DNA of 56,096 bases from an uncultured Ruminococcus sp. (GCF_947301925.1 NZ_CAMYUE010000014.1:1-56096); one strand, 5' to 3'; positions 34,097-42,019 are shown, counted from the first letter of the stretch. Numbers and translations: made by a program. Notes: generated by a model not told the origin, from the sequence alone.

Positions 34097-35278
34097 ATGT
34101 CAAATGAAATGCAGTTAAAATACGGCTGTAACCCCAATCAGAAGCCTTCAAGAGTTTACATGGCTGACGGCAGCGAGCTCCCTATCGAGGTGCTCTGCGG
34201 CAAGCCCGGCTATATCAACCTTCTTGACGCCTTCAACGGCTGGCAGCTGGTAAAGGAGCTGAAGGCTGCAACAGGTATGTGCGCAGCTACTTCATTCAAG
34301 CACGTTTCACCCGCAGGCGCTGCTATCGGCAGACCTCTCTCAGACGACCTGAAGAAGATCTACTGGGTGGACGATCTGGGCGAGCTCACTCCCCTTGCAA
34401 GCGCTTACGCAAGAGCAAGAGGCGCTGACAGAATGTCCTCTTACGGCGATTTCATCGCTCTTTCCGACAAGGTGGACGTATGTACCGCAAAGATGATACA
34501 GCGCGAGGTATCCGACGGCGTTATCGCTCCCGACTACGATCCCGAGGCTCTTGAGATACTCAAGTCCAAGAGAAAGGGCACTTACTGCATACTAAAAATG
34601 GACGAGAACTACAAGCCCGCTCCCATCGAGACAAAGCAGGTTTACGGCGTATCCTTCGAGCAGGGACGCAATGAGCTTGATATCAACCGCGAGCTCCTTG
34701 CAAACGTAGTTACGGAAAATAAGAATATCCCCGACGACAAGAAGGACGACCTCCTCATCTCTCTTATCACACTGAAGTATACACAGTCCAATTCCGTTTG
34801 CTACGTCAAGGACGGACAGGCTATCGGTATCGGCGCAGGACAGCAGTCCCGTATCCACTGCACAAGACTTGCAGGCCAGAAGGCCGATAACTGGTGGCTG
34901 AGACAGTCGCCCCAGGTAATGGGACTCCAGTTCGTTGACGATATCCGCCGCGCAGACCGCGACAACGCTATCGACGTATATATCGGCGACGAGTATGAGG
35001 ACGTTCTCCGCGAGGGCGAGTGGCAGCGTATCTTCAAGGTAAAGCCCGCTGTATTCACACGGGAGGAAAAGAAGGCTTGGCTGGCAAAGAATACAGGCGT
35101 ATGCCTGGGCTCAGACGCGTTCTTCCCCTTCGGCGACAACATCGAGAGAGCTAAGAAATCGGGCGTTGAATACATCGCAGAGCCCGGCGGCTCGATACGC
35201 GACGACAACGTTATCGAGACCTGCAACAAGTACAACATAGCTATGGCATTCACAGGCATCCGTCTGTTCCACCACTGA
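34097..35278 (+). CDS. purH: Stand-alone AICAR formyltransferase
   Basis: A 393-aa protein equal to the AICARFT part of PurH only. It carries the Lys-His pair in FKHVSPAGAAIG, SAYARARGADRMSSYGDFIALSD, the long QSNSVCYVKDGQAIGIGAGQQSR motif (given in part) and the end DAFFPFGDNIERA...GSIRDDNVIE. It uses 10-formyl-THF to make FAICAR. The N-terminal IMP cyclohydrolase domain of PurH (about 200 residues) is absent and its job is taken by PurO upstream. GGAGG precedes the start. The arrangement is a split ATIC. Confidence 0.94.
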   Translation: MSNEMQLKYGCNPNQKPSRVYMADGSELPIEVLCGKPGYINLLDAFNGWQLVKELKAATGMCAATSFKHVSPAGAAIGRPLSDDLKKIYWVDDLGELTPLASAYARARGADRMSSYGDFIALSDKVDVCTAKMIQREVSDGVIAPDYDPEALEILKSKRKGTYCILKMDENYKPAPIETKQVYGVSFEQGRNELDINRELLANVVTENKNIPDDKKDDLLISLITLKYTQSNSVCYVKDGQAIGIGAGQQSRIHCTRLAGQKADNWWLRQSPQVMGLQFVDDIRRADRDNAIDVYIGDEYEDVLREGEWQRIFKVKPAVFTREEKKAWLAKNTGVCLGSDAFFPFGDNIERAKKSGVEYIAEPGGSIRDDNVIETCNKYNIAMAFTGIRLFHH

Positions 35279-35289
35279 TAATACACAGC

Positions 35290-35316
35290 GGCTGCGGTCA
35301 TACTCTGGCCGCAGCC
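35290..35316 (+). repeat. Hairpin after the AICAR formyltransferase gene
   Basis: Perfect 8-bp stem GGCTGCGG (35290-35297) / CCGCAGCC (35309-35316), followed by TTATGC. It may be a weak terminator or an mRNA 3' stabiliser before the lipoprotein gene. Confidence 0.55.
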
Positions 35317-35335
35317 TTATGCTATGGAGAGAAAT

Positions 35336-35878
35336 ATGAAAAAGCATTTATTCGCCGTCCTTGCGGCAGCAGCTGCGCTTAGCTGCCTGTGCGGCTGCAC
35401 TTCGGAAAAAAACTCCTCGCAGAGTCCGTCCTCGGCGGTGTTATCAACCATAAGCCGCGACGACACTCAGTACGACAGCGGAAACTACAGCGGAGAGGGC
35501 TTCACCCTCTATGCAGAGCCGAGGCTCTGGAAATACAGGAGCAGCGATAACGACACCTGCGACCTGCGCATGATAACCGACAAGGATATAATTACCTGCG
35601 GAATAAGCGTATATACCGATATGTCCGACCACGGCGGGAAGTCAGCCGAAGAGACAGTCGATTCACAGAACAGCGAGGCCGTGCTCTCAAAAGGCAGCCT
35701 TGCCACGGCAAAGCTAAGCTTCTGTTACTACGAATGGGCCGTGGACGAGTATACCCGCGCCAGGACCTACTATGCCGATATCGACGGAGGATACCTCTGC
35801 GTATACGCCGAGAGCACCAATTTCGGATACGTTGACGTAAAGATAGCTGATCTGCTCAGCGGGCTGAAACTGACCTGA
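35336..35878 (+). CDS. Lipoprotein of unknown function
   Basis: A 180-aa exported lipoprotein: basic N-terminus MKKHLFAV, hydrophobic stretch, lipobox LCGC with the modified Cys near residue 21, then a Ser-rich linker and a domain of about 140 residues with GEGFTLYAEPRLWKY and a late Tyr-rich strand. I do not recognise the domain. The start at 35336 is after GGAGAG; an in-frame ATG four codons earlier lies in that site. Confidence 0.75.
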   Translation: MKKHLFAVLAAAAALSCLCGCTSEKNSSQSPSSAVLSTISRDDTQYDSGNYSGEGFTLYAEPRLWKYRSSDNDTCDLRMITDKDIITCGISVYTDMSDHGGKSAEETVDSQNSEAVLSKGSLATAKLSFCYYEWAVDEYTRARTYYADIDGGYLCVYAESTNFGYVDVKIADLLSGLKLT

Positions 35879-35939
35879 CAACAGACCTGTGATGATAGTC
35901 TGCATATCATTTTTTCCCGTACATACCGCAATAATCCAC

Positions 35940-35968
35940 TTGCATTATTCGCAACAATATGCTATACT
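35940..35968 (+). promoter_or_regulatory. Promoter for the small membrane protein group
   Basis: TTGCAT (35940-35945), 17-base spacer, TATACT (35963-35968), with an extended -10 TGC. It reads into the three membrane protein genes at 36032-37709. Confidence 0.7.
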
Positions 35969-35980
35969 ATATTAGTATAG
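35962..35980 (+). promoter_or_regulatory. Palindrome over the -10, candidate operator
   Basis: Perfect palindrome CTATACTA-TAT-TAGTATAG covers the -10 hexamer and the start site. A dimeric repressor bound here would block the promoter. No cognate regulator is adjacent. Confidence 0.55.
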
Positions 35981-36031
35981 ATAAGTTATTATTCAACATT
36001 CTGTTATATTATCCGTATCGGGAGGGACCTT

Positions 36032-36547
36032 ATGAGCAGCTACCATTCAATATCCTTGAAAAAGCTGTATATCACCGCAGCTCTTTTCTGCGTCATATAT
36101 ATAACAGCTGCGATACTCGCCTATATCCTTTCGGGAACTGTTTTCAACGCGCTTGCAAGCGAAAGCTTCGGTCAGTCGCATCCGGATATGGCCATATCGG
36201 GCAAATGCAAGATACTTCTCTGCCTTACCCCTGTAGTATGGCTGCCATTCATCATATACATATGCAGCTGCACGGGCTGGGCCTTTTCGGCAAAGCGGTG
36301 CAGACGCACACTGAAGGCCGCACCTGCCCTGTGGGTGGGAGCTTTTATAGCCGAGCACGTCTTTGCTCTCCTTATATCCCACTCCTCACTGACTGAACAT
36401 ACCTCCGAATGCTGGCTGATACAGCGCACGGAGTATATAACATTCTTCTTTGCAGTACTTCTCGTAGGCGCTCTGGTGCTGGTGTGCACCGCAGCCGCAT
36501 TGGGAATAGACGAGGACCGCCATGTTAAACATCTTAAATACAAATAA
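36032..36547 (+). CDS. Small four-helix membrane protein A
   Basis: A 171-aa protein with about four transmembrane segments (near 15-35, 60-85, 98-117 and 135-153) and a basic C-terminus. It has no known domain. GGGAGG precedes its ATG. Its helix spacing and length resemble the next two genes, suggesting distant paralogues. It is driven by the palindrome-bearing promoter just upstream. Confidence 0.7.
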   Translation: MSSYHSISLKKLYITAALFCVIYITAAILAYILSGTVFNALASESFGQSHPDMAISGKCKILLCLTPVVWLPFIIYICSCTGWAFSAKRCRRTLKAAPALWVGAFIAEHVFALLISHSSLTEHTSECWLIQRTEYITFFFAVLLVGALVLVCTAAALGIDEDRHVKHLKYK

Positions 36548-36559
36548 GGAGCTGAACAA

Positions 36560-37066
36560 ATGCAGAAACCAAACGCACTAAGGATCACACTTTTCATCGC
36601 CGCATTATGCTGCGCCACTAAACTTGCTATTGATCTGTTCTTTATAACAAACAATCATCTGTCATTCTTTCACATCACCGCTGACAGCAGGGAAGCTGTT
36701 ATCCCCGCAAAAATAAAGATGTTTCTCATAATCGCTTCCGTGCTATCCACAGTCCCTATCGGCATAATCGCAGGGGTGAACTATGTGAAGACAGATATGT
36801 CGGCAAAACGAAGCAGAAACACCTTTATAGCCGCAGGCGTCTCCTATCTCGTTTATCTGCTGGGCTTCATACTCGTCAGAGGTGTGCTTTATTCTGTGGC
36901 AGGAAATTATTACGGAAGCGACATTCTTGCTATGTTCTCTTCCCTTAACTCCATGCTGTCACTGACCGACTTCCTTATCCACGCTTCCGCCGTCATGGTG
37001 TTCAGCTGTGCGGCTGTGGAGCACTTCGGCGGCTCAAGGAAGAAAGAGCTTGATAAAAGCGCCTGA
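36560..37066 (+). CDS. Small four-helix membrane protein B
   Basis: A 168-aa protein with four predicted helices (near 8-30, 52-72, 90-112 and 130-155) and a basic end. It has an AAGGAG site and follows protein A by 12 bases, so the two are cotranscribed. Conserved-looking pattern with its neighbours: an N-terminal helix, a loop with Lys/Glu, and a C-terminal HASAVMVFSCAAVEHF helix that resembles SAATIILYCCGAIEMY in protein C. Function unknown. Confidence 0.7.
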   Translation: MQKPNALRITLFIAALCCATKLAIDLFFITNNHLSFFHITADSREAVIPAKIKMFLIIASVLSTVPIGIIAGVNYVKTDMSAKRSRNTFIAAGVSYLVYLLGFILVRGVLYSVAGNYYGSDILAMFSSLNSMLSLTDFLIHASAVMVFSCAAVEHFGGSRKKELDKSA

Positions 37067-37169
37067 AAGTTCAGATAATCAACATACAGTAAGATCATCC
37101 CAATAAAAACGTATTAGCAGTCGGCAGAGAAAAAAGACTTGGTAATAACTGCATAAGGAGAATACTAAA

Positions 37170-37709
37170 ATGGAAAAAAGGAGCAGTATAAATACTGCTT
37201 TTCGTCTGGCATTTATATTTTTCATCATCACTTTCCTGCTGGATACGCTGTTATTCTGCTGTGAACCACTGCAAAGGCCTTTACGCATGATGTTTAACAG
37301 CGATGTTCTGAAGGACGAAAAGCTTTCCGGCATTACAATAATAATATCAGTAATTTCGCATCTCATCACACTTCTGCCGAAATGCATACTTGCATTTTAC
37401 AATCTCAGCAAAAAGGATATGCAGAAACAGCGCGGACTGTTAACTATTATACTTACGGCAGCCTTTACGCTGCTTTCATCGGTCATCTCTGTAGCGGCAA
37501 ATCTGATAATAGGCATGACAGCATCTCAGCATGAGTACTATCTCTTATCCACATTGAGCCGTTCGTATGTTGTTACGGGATTGTTTTCCTCCGCTGCAAC
37601 AATAATACTCTACTGCTGCGGAGCCATAGAAATGTACAACGGCACTGAAAAGAATATCTATCCGCCGTTGAACGATACAGACAATAACTCGGAAAACACT
37701 TTATCTTAA
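37170..37709 (+). CDS. Small four-helix membrane protein C
   Basis: A 179-aa protein with the same four-helix plan as proteins A and B and the same type of C-terminal helix (ATIILYCCGAIEMYNG), followed by an Asn/Asp-rich tail. AAGGAG lies 8 bases before the ATG. It is 103 bases after protein B and 22 bases before purD. Function unknown; a common origin with A and B is inferred from topology and the helix 4 pattern. Confidence 0.7.
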   Translation: MEKRSSINTAFRLAFIFFIITFLLDTLLFCCEPLQRPLRMMFNSDVLKDEKLSGITIIISVISHLITLLPKCILAFYNLSKKDMQKQRGLLTIILTAAFTLLSSVISVAANLIIGMTASQHEYYLLSTLSRSYVVTGLFSSAATIILYCCGAIEMYNGTEKNIYPPLNDTDNNSENTLS

Positions 37710-37731
37710 ATATATCAGGAGGAATTTCCAA

Positions 37732-39018
37732 ATGAAAAATGTATTAGTAGTAGGCGGCGGCGGCCGTGAACACGCCATCATCATGAAGCTTGCGGAGAGC
37801 CCCAAGGTGGGCAAGCTCTACTGCACTCCCGGAAACGGCGGCATATCAAAATATGCAGAGTGCTTCAGCGTAGGCGCTACAGATGTTGAAGGCGTTGTTG
37901 CTCTTGCAAAGGAGCTCAGACCCGATATGGTAGTTGTCGCTCCCGACGATCCGCTGGTACTTGGAATGGTGGACGCCTTACAGGCAGAGGGCTTCATGAC
38001 CTTCGGCCCCAAGGCAAATGCCGCTATAATAGAGGGCTCCAAGGTCTTCTCAAAGGAGCTCATGAAGAAGTATAACATACCCACAGCATTCTATGAGGTG
38101 TTCACCGAGTCAGACAAGGCTATAGCCTATCTGAAGCAGCAGAACAGCTACCCCGCAGTCATCAAGGCAGACGGTCTTGCTCTGGGCAAGGGCGTTATCA
38201 TCGCCCAGAACGAGGAGGAAGCTGTTGCAGCCGTACATGAGATGATAGACGAACTGAAGTTCGGCAAGAGCTCAGCAAGAATAGTTATAGAGGAGTTCCT
38301 CACAGGCCCCGAGGTATCCGTGCTTAGCTTCACAGACGGCAAAACTATGGTGCCCATGATATCCTCAATGGATCACAAGCGTGCTCTGGACGGCGACAAG
38401 GGCCTCAACACAGGCGGTATGGGAACTATCTCCCCCAATCCCTGCTATACCGAGGATATCGCCAAGGAGTGCATGGATAAGATCTTCATACCCACTATGA
38501 ACGCCATGAACGCAGAGGGACGCACCTTCGAGGGCTGCCTCTACTTCGGACTCATGATAACTCCCAAGGGTCCCAAGGTGATCGAGTACAACTGCCGCTT
38601 CGGCGATCCCGAGACACAGGTTGTGCTCCCCATGCTGGACGCAGACCTCTACGAGATATTCGAGGCCATATACAACCACCAGCTCGACAAGGTGGATATC
38701 AAGTGGCATAAGGGCAGCTGCGCCTGCGTAGTAATGGCCAGCGGCGGCTATCCCGAAAGCTACCCCAAGGGCATAAAGATGAACGGCTTTGACGACAAGG
38801 GCCAGGTGGAGGGCTGCTTCGTGTATCACGCAGGCACCAAGCTCGGCGATAACGGAGACTTCCTCACCAACGGCGGAAGAGTCATCGGCGTCACAGCAAA
38901 GGGCGATGACCTTCAGGCTGCACTGGATAAGGCATATGAGGGCGTATCGAAGATAAGCTTCGAGGGCGCTCACTACAGAAAAGATATCGGACAGAGAGCT
39001 CTGAAGGCTCTCGGTTAA
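37732..39018 (+). CDS. purD: Phosphoribosylamine-glycine ligase
   Basis: A 428-aa GAR synthetase of the ATP-grasp fold. It shows VLVVGGGGREHAI at the start, the FGPKANAAIIEGSK region, YPAVIKADGLALGKGV, the GPEVSVLSF loop, GLNTGGMG and the metal-binding YNCRFGDPETQ. An AGGAGG site precedes the ATG. It makes GAR for PurN, encoded 6 kb upstream in the same cluster. One small membrane protein gene lies between it and the operon terminator. Confidence 0.97.
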   Translation: MKNVLVVGGGGREHAIIMKLAESPKVGKLYCTPGNGGISKYAECFSVGATDVEGVVALAKELRPDMVVVAPDDPLVLGMVDALQAEGFMTFGPKANAAIIEGSKVFSKELMKKYNIPTAFYEVFTESDKAIAYLKQQNSYPAVIKADGLALGKGVIIAQNEEEAVAAVHEMIDELKFGKSSARIVIEEFLTGPEVSVLSFTDGKTMVPMISSMDHKRALDGDKGLNTGGMGTISPNPCYTEDIAKECMDKIFIPTMNAMNAEGRTFEGCLYFGLMITPKGPKVIEYNCRFGDPETQVVLPMLDADLYEIFEAIYNHQLDKVDIKWHKGSCACVVMASGGYPESYPKGIKMNGFDDKGQVEGCFVYHAGTKLGDNGDFLTNGGRVIGVTAKGDDLQAALDKAYEGVSKISFEGAHYRKDIGQRALKALG

Positions 39019-39029
39019 GGAGACTTTTT

Positions 39030-39650
39030 ATGCATGAAAGGCTATACAAAGGGCTGAAAGCCTGTATGATCGGCAACCTGCTGTTCCTTTTATTCAGCGT
39101 GGTCTGTCTGATCTATTACGCGACCTTTGAGGACGGCTCGGCTGTATCCAAGATACTTGAGCTCATTGCATATGGCTGTGAATTCGGCGGCTTCGCCCTG
39201 CTGATATGGGGCGACTGGCTGATAGCCTCATCAATAAGGTTCAGAAATCTCATGAAGCTCTGCTTCACACTGTACATCGTGCTTGAATCAGTAATGATGA
39301 TACTTGAACTCAATTCCTATAAGTTTTCTTTCTACAAGCCTTACTCTCTCGCCCTTGCAATAGCTCATGCAGCAGTTTCGGGATTCGTATGTCTCACCTT
39401 CCTCCAGCTGGAGACCGACAAGAAGCCTCTTGAACGGTCGGTGATAATATGCGCGGCTATAATCTTTGCAGGTATGCTGGGAAATATACTGGGACTCCGT
39501 ATATACTTCAGCATCATGGTAAACGGAATAGCCTATGCGCTGATGTTCTTCTTAATCATGCGGCTCATAAAGCGTGAGGAGATTGAGGTGGACTGCCACG
39601 GCGACCGCGCCCGTGTAGCGGAATACAAAAGTACATTCTTTGATGAATAA
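39030..39650 (+). CDS. Membrane protein of unknown function
   Basis: A 206-aa protein with about six transmembrane helices: near 10-30, 45-65, 77-92, 105-125, 136-152 and 158-178, then a charged cytoplasmic tail. AAGGAG precedes the start, 11 bases after purD. It is the last gene before the terminator at 39653. No domain recognised. Confidence 0.75.
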   Translation: MHERLYKGLKACMIGNLLFLLFSVVCLIYYATFEDGSAVSKILELIAYGCEFGGFALLIWGDWLIASSIRFRNLMKLCFTLYIVLESVMMILELNSYKFSFYKPYSLALAIAHAAVSGFVCLTFLQLETDKKPLERSVIICAAIIFAGMLGNILGLRIYFSIMVNGIAYALMFFLIMRLIKREEIEVDCHGDRARVAEYKSTFFDE

Positions 39651-39652
39651 GA

Positions 39653-39676
39653 AAAAGCTCCCACATGGGAGCTTTT
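39653..39676 (+). terminator. Terminator of the purine cluster
   Basis: Perfect 10-bp stem AAAAGCTCCC (39653-39662) / GGGAGCTTTT (39667-39676) with loop ACAT, ending in T residues. It lies 3 bases after the last stop codon. Confidence 0.9.
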
Positions 39677-39707
39677 CTGTTACGCACCGCTTTTTCACTA
39701 AAAAATA

Positions 39708-39736
39708 TTGACAAGCCATCCGTTTTAAGTTAAAAT
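39708..39736 (+). promoter_or_regulatory. Upstream promoter in the pspA region
   Basis: TTGACA (39708-39713), 17-base spacer, TAAAAT (39731-39736). It lies about 260 bases before pspA and would give a long leader or a separate short RNA. Confidence 0.65.
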
Positions 39737-39903
39737 AGTATATAAGGAGTTCTCCCCGCTCCTGTTGTCAACGCCTCCCCCGCACATCAGGCTGCCCGGA
39801 AGCGCCGTTAACATTCCGCAAATCACTGGGGAATAATTTTGTAATAATGCGTTCACAAAGGCTCTCCATTAATGAAAATCAGATGAAATTGAGGGGAAAT
39901 CCC

Positions 39904-39957
39904 TTGACATCTCATACCCTGTGCCATATAATTAAATCGTGGCACAAGGGGTGTGCC
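39904..39957 (+). promoter_or_regulatory. pspA promoter with overlapping inverted repeats
   Basis: TTGACA (39904-39909), 17-base spacer, TATAAT (39927-39932), a perfect consensus. GTGCC (39921-39925) pairs with GGCAC (39941-39945) across the -10, and GGCACA (39941-39946) pairs with TGTGCC (39952-39957) at the likely RNA 5' end. The first could be an operator; the second could cap and stabilise the mRNA. Confidence 0.8.
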
Positions 39958-39994
39958 CGAACACATTCTTACATGAAACAGGAGGATTATGAAA

Positions 39995-40702
39995 ATGGGT
40001 GTATTTCAGAGATTAAGCGACCTTCTCAAGTCAAATGTAAACGACCTTATCGACAGGGCTGAGGATCCCGAGAAGATGGTCAAGCAGATCATCATCGATA
40101 TGCAGACAGAGCTCACAAAGGCTACTCAGAATTACGGCAAGGCCAAGGCAAGCGAGCGCCTCGCCGAGAAGAAGTACCTGGAGGCTCAGAAGATCTCTTC
40201 CGACTGGGAAGCCAAGGCTAAGATGGCTCTCTCTCAGGGCGATCAGGAGCTGGCTAAGCAGGCTCTGGCAAGAAAGGTCAAGGCTGATGAGGATCTTTCA
40301 AATTATAAGGAAATGTACGAGTCCATCTCTGCACAGACCGACGCTATCGGCGATCAGGTAGAGGTGCTCAGAGCCAAGCTGGAAGAAGCAAAGAGCCGTC
40401 AGGCTATGCTCATCGCACGTTCTCAGATGGCTGATACAAAGAAGAACCTGGCTAAGGCAGCAGGCGGCTTCGACGGCAATTCCTCACTGGAAAAGTTCCA
40501 GAAGATGGAGGAGAAGATCGAGCGCAAGGAGGCCGAGGCAGACGCTTTTACCGAGATCGCAGGCAATAACCTTGCAGGCGGCAGCGGCGACGATCTGAGA
40601 GATTCATTCGAGAAGCTGGAATCGGACGCTAAGGTGGACGCAGAGCTCCAGAGACTTATGGCTGAAATGAACGGAGGCGCTCCTGCTCAGGACGCTGAGT
40701 GA
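39995..40702 (+). CDS. pspA: PspA/IM30 family membrane stress protein
   Basis: A 235-aa almost wholly helical, coiled-coil protein of the ESCRT-III-like PspA/Vipp1 family, which coats and repairs the cytoplasmic membrane under stress. The N-terminal amphipathic helix (MGVFQRLSDLLKSNVND) and the AEDPEKMVKQ motif are typical. The chain continues as charged helices to a short Ala/Asp/Glu tail. ATG 39995 is chosen: GGAGG is 9 bases away and homologues start there; ATG 39989 is only 3 bases from it. A 57-aa membrane protein follows. Confidence 0.92.
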   Translation: MGVFQRLSDLLKSNVNDLIDRAEDPEKMVKQIIIDMQTELTKATQNYGKAKASERLAEKKYLEAQKISSDWEAKAKMALSQGDQELAKQALARKVKADEDLSNYKEMYESISAQTDAIGDQVEVLRAKLEEAKSRQAMLIARSQMADTKKNLAKAAGGFDGNSSLEKFQKMEEKIERKEAEADAFTEIAGNNLAGGSGDDLRDSFEKLESDAKVDAELQRLMAEMNGGAPAQDAE

Positions 40703-40733
40703 TATCGGCAATTCAAAGCAAAGGATTTTTATT

Positions 40734-40907
40734 ATGAGCCGCAGAAAAAACGATATATACCCCGCAAGAAAAATGCTAAGGGATTCGCTGCCCGTACTGT
40801 GCGCGATATTTCTGGCTATAGTTTCCGTAACATATATCCTCTTCCGCAGCTGGAGCAACAAGCTCTACTACGAAAAGTGGAAGGAATATGAGGATTGCGG
40901 TATCTGA
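40734..40907 (+). CDS. 57-aa single-pass membrane protein downstream of pspA
   Basis: A small frame with AAAGGA 9 bases before its ATG. The product has a basic N-terminus (MSRRKNDIYPARKML), one helix (SLPVLCAIFLAIVSVTYILF, about 19-38) and a charged Trp/Tyr/Lys/Glu-rich tail. It lies 31 bases after pspA and before a strong terminator, so cotranscription is likely. It could anchor or regulate PspA, as small Psp membrane partners do elsewhere; that is inference from position and shape. Confidence 0.65.
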   Translation: MSRRKNDIYPARKMLRDSLPVLCAIFLAIVSVTYILFRSWSNKLYYEKWKEYEDCGI

Positions 40908-40916
40908 ATAACGACA

Positions 40917-40949
40917 AAGAGCTCCGGAACACATTGCTTCGGAGCTCTT
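40917..40949. terminator. Bidirectional terminator between pspA and DUF2812 genes
   Basis: Perfect 10-bp stem AAGAGCTCCG (40917-40926) / CGGAGCTCTT (40940-40949) with T-rich sequence on both outer sides, serving the convergent genes. Confidence 0.8.
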
Positions 40950-40953
40950 GTTT

Positions 40954-41517
40954 CTATTCGGTGTACTTCTTTTTAAGCTTCCTGAATCCCCTGATGCAGT
41001 ATATGAATATCGAAATATACAATACAAACAGGAACAGGTATGTTACTGACATCACAGTGAACGCAGGATTGTGAAAGCGCATGGAATTAACGGCAAACAG
41101 GTATATATTGGGTATGATTATCATGAAGAATATGATGAGCAGCGGAGTCATTCGCGTGAGTATCACTCTTTTCATCATGTTCAGCTTCGACTGGGGATCG
41201 CTGAATATCTCCAGCTCTTCTTCCGAGAGCCCGTCGGCGTTCCTGCGGAAATAATCAAAGCCCATGACTCTGCCGCAGTGCTCCCAGCCGTAATCCGAAA
41301 ACATCCTTATGTATTCGGGATAATTGGCGTTGTTTTTAGCGTAATCCAGCTTATATACCACGTTCTCGGGCTCGCATTTCACAAAATGCTGAGAAAAACC
41401 CGCTACTCTTTCAAGCTTCCAGCCTGCGCCGTGCATTTTTGTCAAGTACTCCCCCTCCTTTTCGTAATCAGGAAGCAGGAACAGCTTATGTGTAGTCAGT
41501 CTTGCATTGTCACTCAT
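40954..41517 (-). CDS. DUF2812 membrane protein
   Basis: A 187-aa protein with the DUF2812 domain (about 10-110: KMHGAGWKLERVAGF, VVYKLDYAKN, FSDYGWEHCGRVMGFDYFRR) and two C-terminal helices (about 122-142 and 154-175). DUF2812 genes are commonly paired with a PadR regulator, as here: the gene starts just after the padR stop, with GGAGGG overlapping the end of padR. The role is unknown but is probably envelope-related and PadR-controlled. Confidence 0.88.
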   Translation of the reverse strand: MSDNARLTTHKLFLLPDYEKEGEYLTKMHGAGWKLERVAGFSQHFVKCEPENVVYKLDYAKNNANYPEYIRMFSDYGWEHCGRVMGFDYFRRNADGLSEEELEIFSDPQSKLNMMKRVILTRMTPLLIIFFMIIIPNIYLFAVNSMRFHNPAFTVMSVTYLFLFVLYISIFIYCIRGFRKLKKKYTE

Positions 41518-41518
41518 T

Positions 41519-41830
41519 TCAGATCCCTCCTATATTGCGGTATAAGCGCTTGATACGTGCGATCTCGATATCCAGTATCTCGTTTCCCAGCTCCGTTATC
41601 CTGTAGAGCTTGCGCTTATCCTCCTCGCGTATAAAGCTTATTAGCCCGTCCTTTTCCATTTTTGACAGGCTTCCGTACATAGTACCTGCGGTTATGACCA
41701 CTTCCCCGTCGGTCATCTCCTTTACCTTCTGGGTTATACTGTAGCCGTGCATTTCCTCGCGAAGGCAGAACAGTATATAAAAGGCAGTTTCCGACATGGG
41801 TATGTAGACACGTTTCAATCTGTCTGTCAT
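41519..41830 (-). CDS. PadR family transcriptional regulator
   Basis: A 103-aa winged-helix regulator: PMSETAFYILFCLREEMHGYSI, then the typical TAGTMYGSLSKMEKDGLI and the wing KRKLYRITELG. The start at 41830 has GGGGAGG 5-6 bases upstream. The short C-terminal helix forms the dimer. It is the first gene of a two-gene operon with DUF2812, and its promoter is embedded in palindromes (41860-41919), strongly suggesting autoregulation. The ligand is unknown; PadR proteins often sense drugs or envelope stress. Confidence 0.92.
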   Translation of the reverse strand: MTDRLKRVYIPMSETAFYILFCLREEMHGYSITQKVKEMTDGEVVITAGTMYGSLSKMEKDGLISFIREEDKRKLYRITELGNEILDIEIARIKRLYRNIGGI

Positions 41831-41859
41831 AAAAACCTCCCCGATGTATATTGCGCCTT

Positions 41860-41919
41860 GATGTATCGAAGTGCGATACATCTGACTGTGATATAAGTAT
41901 ATCACACTGCGATATACTT
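41860..41919 (-). promoter_or_regulatory. Operator array for the PadR regulator
   Basis: Three inverted repeats: GATGTATCG / CGATACATC with 5-base gap (41860-41882); GTGATATA / TATATCAC with 2-base gap (41888-41905); AAGTATATC / GATATACTT with 7-base gap (41895-41919). The second and third overlap each other and cover the -10 and spacer. All share an AT-rich GTAT/ATAC-like core. Confidence 0.8.
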
Positions 41920-41924
41920 GTCAA
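41896..41924 (-). promoter_or_regulatory. Promoter of the padR-DUF2812 operon
   Basis: Minus-strand TTGACA (41919-41924), 17-base spacer, TATACT (41896-41901), overlapping the inverted repeats described for this region. Confidence 0.82.
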
Positions 41925-41987
41925 TACCATTTTCCGAATTTGGCACAATGCACAATAACTGACTTTATTTTCTGTGCATAGCATAAA

Positions 41988-42012
41988 AAAGCTCCCCTTA
42001 TCGGGGAGCTTT
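41988..42012 (-). terminator. Terminator of the GH9 cellulase gene
   Basis: Stem AAAGCTCCCC (41988-41997) / GGGGAGCTTT (42003-42012) followed on the minus strand by TTTTTT-type sequence, 8 bases past the cellulase stop codon. Confidence 0.9.
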
Positions 42013-42019
42013 CGCTTTA

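Larger units (their letters stand above)
39651..39994. other. Intergenic region between the purine cluster and pspA
   Basis: This stretch contains the cluster terminator, a promoter (39708-39736), about 165 bases that could be a long leader or small RNA, a perfect consensus promoter (39904-39932), overlapping short inverted repeats, and the pspA ribosome binding site. A frame starting at 39847 is open but lacks a ribosome binding site and runs through the second promoter, so I reject it. Confidence 0.6.

Noticed and set aside
39740..39900. Small RNA such as SRP RNA between the two pspA-region promoters
   Set aside because: A CAGG...CGGAAG stretch recalls SRP RNA, but the conserved GGUCC-GGAAGGAAGCAGC core is missing and no terminator follows.
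39847..40062. 71-aa frame overlapping the pspA start
   Set aside because: No ribosome binding site; it reads through the perfect pspA promoter and into pspA in another frame.
41616..41984. 122-aa frame overlapping padR in another frame
   Set aside because: It spans the padR promoter and operators and lacks a ribosome binding site, while PadR shows clear family motifs.
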